Assembly (NCBI GenBank): GCA_031763025.1
Contig: JASSKH010000001.1
Location: 16,655,142 to 16,719,141 of the forward strand
DNA length: 64,000 bases
Reading direction: 5' to 3'
Source: Macrocystis pyrifera
Lineage: Eukaryota > Sar > Phaeophyceae > Laminariales > Laminariaceae
Positions 56,705 to 64,000 of the stretch are shown here, in pieces (positions within the stretch are counted from its first letter, which is position 1; each line of letters opens with the position of its first letter). A model generated the notes under the pieces. It was not told the DNA's origin and searched no databases. It saw only the letters and a program-made list of their open reading frames with translations. The translations under genes and the position numbers were made by a program.

Positions 56705-57209
56705 TGTGATATGAGTAGAGTATTCATGGGCTATAGATATAGATAATACGTTGCAGTCTTGTAGTTTCACGAATACGAGAATAATCCAAAGAATGGATTA
56801 ACCCGGCGGATATTCCGTTAGTCGAGAGTATCGTTATTTTAGGAATGAATGTTCCCTAGGGCGGATAGCCCGTTAGACGAGAGTAATGTTCCTTGACGCA
56901 GATAGGACTACGAAGTGAGAAGTTCTTATATTAGCAGAAGAACGATCGGTAGCCATAGGAAAGTTCTGTAGGCGTACATCAGATAAGAGGAATTTAGGAG
57001 AGCTTGTGGCGTGGGGTGGGACGAGTATATCTGGGCGTCGAGTCCCGCCCCCCTACCTCTCACTTCTCTACCAGAGCACCTCCTCAGCTCTCGCCATCAA
57101 TAAGAAGATCTAAATCAGAAGAAGCGAAGCACTGCTTTCCAGCTGCCAGAACAACCTGCGTCCCTTACCACCACCCTTACCACTACCCTAGAGCGGTCAC
57201 CGCATCACA
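56705..57209. repeat. Left LTR of miniature element
   Basis: 505 bp, TGTGAT...ATCACA ends. It contains GAATGAATG where the right LTR has GAATG. Confidence 0.85.
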
Positions 57210-57425
57210 TCTGGCGTCGTCGGCCGTGGTTGTTTGCAGCGAACACCCCCTCTTCGTAGTGTTTGGGTTTTATTACGAGGTGTGGGGGGATCTATAGCCT
57301 CATTTCTTTTGTTTCGAATAGCCGCATCTTCGACCACCTTTTCCTGGCCGTTCGGGGGGATGAACTTTGTCATCACCCTCCGACCATCTTGTGGTCTGCA
57401 TATACGACTATTCAGGGTGGGCTAA

Positions 57426-57926
57426 TGTGATATGAGTAGAGTATTCATGGGCTATAGATATAGATAATACGTTGCAGTCTTGTAGTTTCACGAATACGAG
57501 AATAATCCAAAGCATGGATTAACCCGGCGGATATTCCGTTAGTCGAGAGTATCGTTATTTTAGGAATGTTCCCTAGGGCGGATAGCCCGTTAGACGAGAG
57601 TAATGTTCCTTGACGCAGATAGGACTACGAAGTGAGAAGTTCTTATATTAGCAGAAGAACGATCGGTAGCCACAGGAAAGTTCTGTAGGCGTACATCAGA
57701 TAAGAGGAATTTAAGAGAGCTTGTGGCGTGGGGTGGGACGAGTATATCTGGGCGTCGAGTCCCGCCCCCCTACCTCTCACTTCTCTACCAGAGCACCTCC
57801 TCAGCTCTCGCCATCAATAAGAAGATCTAAATCAGAAGAAGCGAAGCACTGCTTTCCAGCTGCCAGAACAACCTGCGTCCCTTACCACCACCCTTACCAC
57901 TACCCTAGAGCGGTCACCGCATCACA
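57426..57926. repeat. Right LTR of miniature element
   Basis: 501 bp, otherwise nearly identical to the left LTR. Confidence 0.85.
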
Positions 57927-58271
57927 CAACGCACGCACGCGAGTACCAACGAGTACCGGCTTAAGCAAACCTGTGCAGGGAGGGATACGAAGTGATCCAA
58001 CGTTGATCTTAACATCACGGCACGACAGACGACAGATACATGATGAAAAATAGGTCTGTTTTTTTTGTTTTGTTCGTTGTGTGCACTTCTTTTCTTTTTT
58101 CCCCCCTTTCTCTTTTTATCTCTTGTTTTTGATTTTTTTCGGGTGCGCGTATACTGCTGTATAATACACTAATGCCATGGATATGTTCTTGGCTTTTGTT
58201 TTTGGCTGCAACTCGATCGTACGGGATGTTACACCACAGACAGTATTATTAATAATACCTGGTACTTATTA

Positions 58272-58370
58272 CGGGGGACCATAGTTAATAGGACCAAATA
58301 TTGTTAGCAAAAATAGGTAAATATATAGGTTTTTATGTGTACCATAGGTCCTATTAACTATGGACCCCTG
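58272..58370 (-). mobile_element. MITE family 1
   Basis: TA|CGGGGGACCATAGTTAATAG to TTAACTATGGACCCCTG|TA. Confidence 0.92.
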
Positions 58371-58559
58371 TAATAGTACCGTTTCCCTCACGCACTCACT
58401 GGTGCTACTAGTAACTGCCGTGCGCTACTCGTATTATTATTTGTTTTCTTCCATCGAGATGCTTTTTTGTTACATACAGCAGTCTGTTTGTGACCACGGG
58501 TAGGATTTCAGGGAGGAAGTGAGCTATTAATACTCGTAATGATAATCTGAGAATATCAT

Positions 58560-58715
58560 CACGACTACTATTAACACAGCATTGCGATCTTTCTACCCGA
58601 CGACCTCCGTCACAACACACAACCAGTAAGTTGGTGTCCGTGCCGATTCTTCAATACAAGAGAGAGTTATAAAAGCTCTGTGGTCACAAACTACGACAAA
58701 CAGATCATGCATTGT
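58560..58715 (-). repeat. DR-A, reversed fragment
   Basis: GTTGGTGTCCGTGCCGATTC and AGCTCTGTGGTCACAAACTA. Confidence 0.6.
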
Positions 58716-59094
58716 CTTTTACCAGGTATGTACTGCTATACAGCTGTGTATGCAGTATATAAGTAGGGTACAGCAAGCAGTAGACAAGGCAATAATTGAT
58801 GCCATTTCGTCGTACTGGATACGTCTGGCCCAGATGAACACTCTCCTTGCTTCTAGCATGGTTGAGAAAGAGAAGAATCGGAAGAAGCAGAGAAAAACGA
58901 ATACGAATAAAAACACATGAATGAACAAGAAAGAAAGTGTCGTGCCCCCCCGAAGGAGATGTGGCAGACAATACAAAGCAAGCGAAAGAAATAAAACCAT
59001 CACCACATGTACGAGTACACAAAGTATGACTACAACATAAGAACGAAAGAAAATAACAGGCAAACCAAAGCGTAAAATAAAAAGCTCTCCCCCG

Positions 59095-59455
59095 GCAGCT
59101 GCGGCAGTTTGTGGTACGAGTAGCATAATAGTAGACAGGTTTTACCTACTGGACGTTGTAGTGCCTTGCTATACCTACCCGTCTGCCGTCTCCTTCCCGC
59201 TATCGTCAACCACCTTTCTTTGTGACCACAGAAGAACTTGTATCTCTTCTACGTATGTATGGCGGAGGGCCAGATATGGTAAACAGGACCTACGGCACAC
59301 ACAAAAACCTCTATCTGTATATTTACGTATTTTTGCTGACAAAATATTTGGTCCTATTTACTATCCCCCGTAATAGGATTGAAGAATCGGCACGGACACT
59401 GGTTGTGCTGGAAGTCGACGGGTAGAAAGAAGAGAACACACACAAGCAACAACAC
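59095..59455 (+). repeat. DR-A copy split by a MITE
   Basis: TGTGACCACAGAAGAACTTG is to the left of, and GGATTGAAGAATCGGCACGG to GGAAGTCGACGGGTAGAAAG to the right of, the MITE at 59263-59371. Its upstream part (GGCAGTTTGTGGTACGAGTA, CCTTGCTATACCTACCCGTC) also resembles 60690-60790. Confidence 0.7.
59263..59371 (+). mobile_element. MITE family 1 inside DR-A
   Basis: CGGAGGGCCAGATATGGTAA to TTTACTATCCCCCG|TA, with a slightly expanded core. Confidence 0.8.
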
Positions 59456-59608
59456 ACCCGGAGAGGATGCGTGAGGCAACACAAGACAAACAAAACAGGA
59501 TCATCTTCTACCGACGACATATACATGAAAAAAATACGTACGTACGTACGTACTTTTTATTACTCTTCGTACGAGTATTATCAATAAAAAGTTTAATACC
59601 TGGTATTA

Positions 59609-59707
59609 CGGGGGTCCATAGTTAACGGGACCAAATTTTGTTAGTAAAAATAGTTAAATATATAGGTTTTTATGTACACCATAGGTCCTGTTAACTATGG
59701 ACCCCCG
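59609..59707 (-). mobile_element. MITE family 1
   Basis: TA|CGGGGGTCCATAGTTAACGG to TTAACTATGGACCCCCG|TA. Confidence 0.93.
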
Positions 59708-59911
59708 TAATAGTAGTAATAGGACATTCATTTCACACGTTCATTTCGAGGTCGGTTGGTTTCGCGACAAAACTCTATCAAGGTGCGAGTGCGAGTTCGT
59801 ATATCCACCAGAAGAAGCCACCAGGTCACAAGAGACCACAGACAGGGATTTTTAAAGTACATATATAGGTAGGTATTCATATGATACTTGACCCTAATAG
59901 CACCGTACGAG

Positions 59912-60000
59912 GTAGTCAGTCAGTCTCGTTTTCGGAACAACCCAGTCAAATTTCAAGTAGTTTTGTCCCCGAAACGGGACTGACTGCGGTTCTAAAATAC
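59912..60000. mobile_element. Foldback element family 2
   Basis: AGTCAGTCTCGTTTTCGGAA pairs with CGAAACGGGACTGACTGCGG; core GTCAAATTTCAAGTAG matches 37866-37945. Confidence 0.7.
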
Positions 60001-60063
60001 CCGGGTCCTCCCTTTAGAACTTTCCCCCCCTCACGTTACGTTTTTGGGGATGGATATACCTGG

Positions 60064-60117
60064 TATATATATATATATATATATATATATTTGGAAATGG
60101 GGTGAGAGGTAGCTTAC

Positions 60118-60154
<37 letters not shown>
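60064..60154 (+). repeat. (TA)n and (GT)17 microsatellites
   Basis: TA repeats at 60065-60090 and GT repeats at 60119-60154; the latter are the reversed (AC)n tail of DR-A. Confidence 0.9.
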
Positions 60155-60155
<1 letters not shown>

Positions 60156-60560
60156 CTTCACATTAAACCGTTCTTCAACTCGTCGACATCCAGCAAGCCC
60201 AGTGTCCGTGCTGATTCTTCACCCTAGAAAGATACGAGCTCTGTGGTCACAGACTACGACACAGAGATAACACACCGTAATGCATTAATAGCCTACGTAA
60301 TACCATGCCTTCGCACTAGGTGCGGCCGACACAACATACATACATACGCCAGCAACCAAAATACACCATAAAGAAAGAGAAGCAACGAAAAAACCAAACC
60401 GAAAAAGAACAAGAAAAAGAAAAAGAAAGAAAAGGGGAAGAATCCCAAATAAATAAACAAAATGGGAAGCCAAAGCTCAGACACATACATACTTACCCCG
60501 AGCATGAGCCAAAAGGGACGTGCAAGGGGAAAGATACGAGAAGGAAAAGGGGGACTATGC
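60155..60560 (-). repeat. DR-A dispersed repeat, long reversed copy
   Basis: TTCTTCACATTAAACCGTTC, GTCGACATCCAGCAAGCCCA, CACTAGGTGCGGCCGACACA and CCCCGAGCATGAGCCAAAAG mirror 49590-49972 closely. Confidence 0.88.
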
Positions 60561-60736
60561 ATCCCGGTGAACACTTAACTAAGTAAAAAGAGCAATAGTC
60601 AGTGGGCCAAAATACGCTCGTCACCCACCCACTATGTAGTACTTCTTTCATAAGGATAAGAAGGGAAAAAAATCAAAATGCATACCGAACGGCCGCAGCA
60701 GTTGGCGGTACGAGTAGCAAAGAAAAGTCCAACTTA

Positions 60737-61420
60737 TTAGTCGGCCTGGTACCTTGCTACCCTATCTGCGGTCTCTCTGCTACTCTCTTCTACCGCGGTT
60801 TCCCTTCTACTCCTCCTGTTCCCCCCCCTGCCCCCATACACTTGTACGGTGTTCCCTCTACCCCTCCTGCTGTTACCCCTCCCCCCATTCCCTCTAACAC
60901 TACCTGCAGCGGATGCACGGCGCTGTCTACTCAGCTTTGCCTCAGCCTCGTGCCACCTGCCCATGAACTGTTCAGCTGCTTCGAGGATTCCCCCGTACCA
61001 CTTTCCCGTCTGTTTTGCTGCAGTGGGCCACAGTGCGGTCCCAACTCCAAAGACTAAGGGGGAGTCTTCCGTTGATCCCTCGGTGGCTTTGAACACTCTA
61101 AGGTCCTCAGCAATTGCCCTAGGCCAAGTCTTGGGCTGCCCGCCTGGTTTCGGGCTCCCCCCACCAGCGATCGTCCCGAACATCAACCGACTGGGCAATC
61201 GCCCCTCGTGTTGCCGCACCACAGCCCCCGCAAAGAAGAGTCGCCGTTTACGGATGGTCGTTTCGATACTTTCGCATCGTGTTATCCTGAGCGCCTTCGC
61301 ATACGAGAGGGTGGTGTGGTCGGTGCGTAGTCGGCGCTGGAAACCAATGACTCGCAGAAGGACTTCGTGGTGGGCTGATCGAAGCTTGGCGAAGTGGTCC
61401 GCATTGAGGGTCCACGTAGT
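60737..61420 (-). pseudogene. LINE reverse-transcriptase C-terminal fragment
   Basis: The minus frame reads TLNADHFAKLRSAHHEVLLR, VIGFQRRLRTDHTTLSYAKA, then IETTIRKRRLFFAGAVVRQH and GRLPSRLMFGTIAGG, followed by a Gly/Pro segment and KTWPRAIAEDLRVF. This is the C-terminal region of many non-LTR (endonuclease/reverse transcriptase) elements, with the pattern '...RR.L.F.G...R....RLP..L.FG....G.R..G.P...W...I..DL'. The polymerase core (FADD-type) is absent, so the copy is 5'-truncated. The final Arg/Gly-rich stretch is probably chance extension to the stop at 60737. It could be related to the element that mobilises the nearby SINEs. Confidence 0.7.
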
Positions 61421-61528
61421 AGTGTATAATATGATGTGCCTGGTATAATATATATATACTTCGTGTACACACATACATACATGCATGCATGGTATACGAA
61501 GCCAAAAGAAAGCCAAGTACCATGGTAT

Positions 61529-61868
61529 TTTTTTTTTTTTTATTTATTTTTTTCATCACCGCTTTTACTTTCCAGCCCACTCGTAGGAGGTTTTTTTACC
61601 CTCGACGATCTTCTGGACAAGCCGTGGTCACAGGTGTCGTCCCTTCTCCCCCCCCGGTACGTGCCTTTATTTTTTTGTCGCGCATAGGGTTCAGCATTCC
61701 CACTGCTCGTCGATTTTCATCGAATGTAGCTAACTCACGCTCTCGCGCTTTCCGCTTATCAATTTGTTATGCAAGAAAAAGTCCCTATGAGCATGCACTC
61801 GGTGAGACTTGAACCCACGAAATTGATCTTGACAGGCACGCGGACCACGTACCAAGCCACCGGGGACG
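61529..61868 (-). mobile_element. tRNA-derived SINE, copy 6
   Basis: Minus-strand copy with tRNA head at its right end and T-rich tail (A tail) at left, flanked by ATGGTAT on both sides (61522-61528, 61869-61875). Confidence 0.93.
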
Positions 61869-62344
61869 ATGGTATACACAGTAGGTACCTACCACCTGGT
61901 AGGTATGATAAAACATGCACCAATAAGTAGAATACTGCTGTTAATACCTTGCAATATTAATATTCATATATATACGAACGTTACTATCTATATTAATCTT
62001 AAATATCATATTTTATAATAATATTTATTAATATTAATAGTGCATTAGGCTCACTTGTGGCCCAGCTTTGAGCATGGTTGATACACACTTTGGTGCAGGT
62101 ACAAACTTCTCGTAGAGTTACGGGTACTTGTTGAGAGCGTTCATTCCGAGAACCTTCCAGTCCGTACACAGGGCTCTACGTATACATCAGTCCATACACA
62201 GGGCTCTACGTATATATTGCATTCGTATCATCGTACGAATATCCCTTTTTTTTCTTCTTTCCTATTATTTCTCCGCTCTATCTTCTCTCTCTCTCTCTCC
62301 TCAGTCCTTCCTTGCTATTAATAGTAGTACCATCTTTCAGCACT

Positions 62345-62537
62345 GACCGCAGTCCAGTTCTTATTCAGTCTGTGGGGAAAAAAACACTCAGATTTATAAT
62401 TAGTACAGGGGACCATAGTAAAAGGGACCAAATATTTTTTGTTTAAATAGGTAAATATATAGGTTTTTATTCAGGCCATTGGTCCTATTAACTATGGACC
62501 CCCGTGGTAGTTTGTCCCACAAGCGGGACTGCAGTTT
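62345..62537. mobile_element. Foldback family 2 split by a MITE
   Basis: Left arm TGACCGCAGTCCAGTTCTTA and right arm AGTTTGTCCCACAAGCGGGA CTGCAGTTTGCC are separated by the MITE at 62406-62504. Confidence 0.75.
62406..62504 (-). mobile_element. MITE family 1 inside foldback element
   Basis: TA|CAGGGGACCATAGTAAAAGG to TTAACTATGGACCCCCG. Confidence 0.85.
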
Positions 62538-62590
62538 GCCCTGTACCTGTACGGGTTATCTATACGAGTGCAGTGGTACTATCTCTATTG

Positions 62591-62705
62591 CGGGGGACCT
62601 TACTTACTAAATAGGACCTACTACGGTACACACGAAAACCTATACATTTGTCTATTTGTCTATTTTTTACCAACAATATTTGGTCCTATTTACTGTGGTC
62701 CCCCG
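62591..62705 (+). mobile_element. MITE family 1, slightly expanded
   Basis: CGGGGGACCTTACTTACTAA to TACTGTGGTCCCCCG|TA, with TTTGTCTA repeated in the core. Confidence 0.85.
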
Positions 62706-62967
62706 TAATAGTAACTCAGATTCGGGCTCAGATGGCAGGCTCTCCTCCGGCCCCCCGTGTCTGCCACGGTTCGTGCCTTCGTTTTGGTCTCGAAAATACT
62801 CGATACCTGGAAGGATATTTGGTTTATATAGGAACGGCATCTACTCTATTTTGTCAGAAGGCAAGCATAAATAATATAATACCTGGTACTCGTCTTCATC
62901 CCTTTCTTCCCTGCCCTCGTCGACTCGCGTCGAAATTCGCCTACACACGCTATCAATATGAATATTA

Positions 62968-63065
62968 CAGGGAACCATACATAGTAAATAGGACCCAATA
63001 TTGTTAGAAAAAAAAGGAGGAAATATTTAGGTTTTCGTTTTTACCGTAGGTCCTACGGTCCCCCG
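62968..63065 (-). mobile_element. MITE family 1, right arm shortened
   Basis: TA|CAGGGAACCATACATAGTAA to CCGTAGGTCCTACGGTCCCCCG|TA; the TATTTACTAT part of the right arm is lost. Confidence 0.8.
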
Positions 63066-63149
63066 TAATAGGCGCTCTGAACAGTTCTTTTTTTTTCCTG
63101 TTTCACCTTCCGGCGGATCGATCAGATTGGTAAAAATCAACCTTGATTG

Positions 63150-63292
63150 ACCCTTTTAGTACCTACCGCAGTCGGTCCCGTTTTTGGACAACCATTTAAT
63201 TGTTAATTACTGCTGTAAATTGAATATTGAATATTGAATATTGACTGGTTTGTCCCCAAAATGGAACTAACTGTTCTTAATCGCCACTTCAT
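63150..63292. mobile_element. Foldback family 2 with expanded loop
   Basis: Arms TACCGCAGTCGGTCCCGTTT and GTTTGTCCCCAAAATGGAAC; the loop carries TTGAATATTGAATATTGAAT, a 9-bp triplet repeat. Confidence 0.65.
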
Positions 63293-63344
63293 CCGTTGAT
63301 TCCTTTTTCATCATGTTCGCAAAATATAGAAGTTATCGCCACGA

Positions 63345-63349
<5 letters not shown>

Positions 63350-63381
<32 letters not shown>

Positions 63382-63700
63382 CATCACTTTTATACTTTCC
63401 AGCCTAACTCGTAGGAGGTTTTACCCTCAGCGATCTTCTGGACAAGCCGTGGTCACAGGTGTCGTCCCTTCTCCCCCCCGACACGTGCCTTTATTTTTTG
63501 TCGCGCATAGGGTTCAGCATTCCCACTGCTCGTCGATTTTCATCGAATGTAGCTAACTCACGCTCTCGCGCTTTCCGCTAATCAAGTTTTTTTGCAAGAA
63601 AAAGTCCCTATGGTGAGCATGCACTCGGTGAGACTTGAACCCACGAAATTGATGTAATAGGCACGCGGACCACCTACTACCAAGCCACCGGGGACGCCGG
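63350..63700 (-). mobile_element. tRNA-derived SINE, copy 7
   Basis: T run of 30 (A tail) at left, conserved body, and tRNA head ending GGGGACGCCGG at right. No clear target duplication. Confidence 0.9.
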
Positions 63701-63786
63701 CCTATAGTACATTGGAACTCACGGAATCGGCTCTTCAGACTGGTATTAATAGTAACAACTATAAATACTAATAACATTAATTATGA

Positions 63787-63887
63787 CGGGGGACTATAGT
63801 AAATAGGACCAAATAATGTTACTAAAAATAGTCAAATATATAGGTTTCCATGTATATACCATACGTCCTATTAACTATGGACCTCCG
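63787..63887 (-). mobile_element. MITE family 1
   Basis: CGGGGGACTATAGTAAATAG to TTAACTATGGACCTCCG|TA; left flank GA instead of TA. Confidence 0.88.
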
Positions 63888-64000
63888 TAACGGCAGTGTT
63901 CGAAGGTACGAGTACCACTAGTTTATTGGCCACGCCTCTATGTGTATGTGCTTGTGTACTGCTGCATGCAGCTGTGACACCTGGTATTTTATATGATATT

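Larger units (their letters stand above)
56705..57926. mobile_element. Miniature LTR retroelement (TRIM-like)
   Basis: Two ~0.5 kb direct repeats (56705-57209 and 57426-57926), each beginning TGTGATATGAG and ending CGCATCACA, flank only 216 bp. The 4-bp duplication CAAC borders the whole element (56701-56704, 57927-57930). Two bases inside the left LTR, TGGCGTCGTCGG (57212) sits where a tRNA primer site is expected and begins with TGG. Before the right LTR is only a weak purine tract (CAGGGTGGGCTAA). The two LTRs differ at about three bases plus one 4-bp indel, implying a recent insertion. The internal part cannot encode Gag-Pol, so mobilisation would need a partner element. Open frames starting at 57004 and 57721 are the same LTR sequence and are not called. 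Confidence 0.85.

Noticed and set aside
57004..58053. Two near-identical 97-110 codon frames (57004 and 57721)
   Set aside because: They start in the two LTR copies of the same miniature element; the identity comes from the LTR duplication, not from a gene family.

Overview
This is nuclear DNA of a eukaryote with very large, repeat-filled introns. Spliced exons with GT..AG borders, tRNA-derived SINEs with poly(A) tails, LINE and LTR-element debris, many small TA-flanked inverted-repeat elements (MITEs), and long microsatellites and homopolymers all point that way. An RWP-RK transcription factor and a MAP-kinase-kinase-like kinase fit an alga, plant-lineage protist or stramenopile. I cannot name the species.

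Two host genes are supported. On the + strand, the last exon of a MAPKK-like kinase (1860-2105) belongs to a gene that enters from the left edge. On the - strand, a gene of about 35 kb (46.7 kb down to 11.69 kb) encodes a low-complexity RWP-RK protein. It has a probable 5' UTR exon (ending 46685), then coding exons at 46478-45844, 37044-35517, 31776-30283, 27484-27260 and 13184-11691. All coding-exon junctions are phase 0. The RWP-RK domain is split across the 30283/27484 junction, and joining the two halves restores the family pattern. Introns are 0.2, 8.8, 3.7, 2.8 and 14.1 kb. The two genes converge on a 9.6 kb interval (2.1-11.7 kb) of homopolymers, minisatellites and degenerate repeats.

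The introns, and the 17 kb upstream of the RWP-RK gene, are built largely from a few repeat families: (1) about 26 copies of a ~100 bp MITE with CGGGGG(A/T)CCATAGT termini and TA target duplications; (2) about ten copies of a palindromic element around CCGCAGTCCCGTTTTGGGG; (3) seven copies of a ~340 bp tRNA-derived SINE, three with clear 7-bp target-site duplications; (4) a ~300-450 bp dispersed repeat (here DR-A) often ending in (AC)n; (5) smaller families DR-B and DR-G. Single notable elements are a miniature LTR element with nearly identical 0.5 kb LTRs (56705-57926), a 2.2 kb terminal-inverted-repeat element made of three alternating arrays of a 42-bp unit (53269-55462), LINE C-terminal fragments (1054-1583, 60737-61420) and a Gag-like open frame running off the left edge (465-1).

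Exons 3 and 4 of the RWP-RK gene can only be read by changing frame near G/C homopolymer runs. This could reflect homopolymer errors in the assembly, tiny introns or real decay, so the protein sequence there is provisional. No rRNA gene, CRISPR array, prokaryotic operon or complete autonomous transposon was seen.
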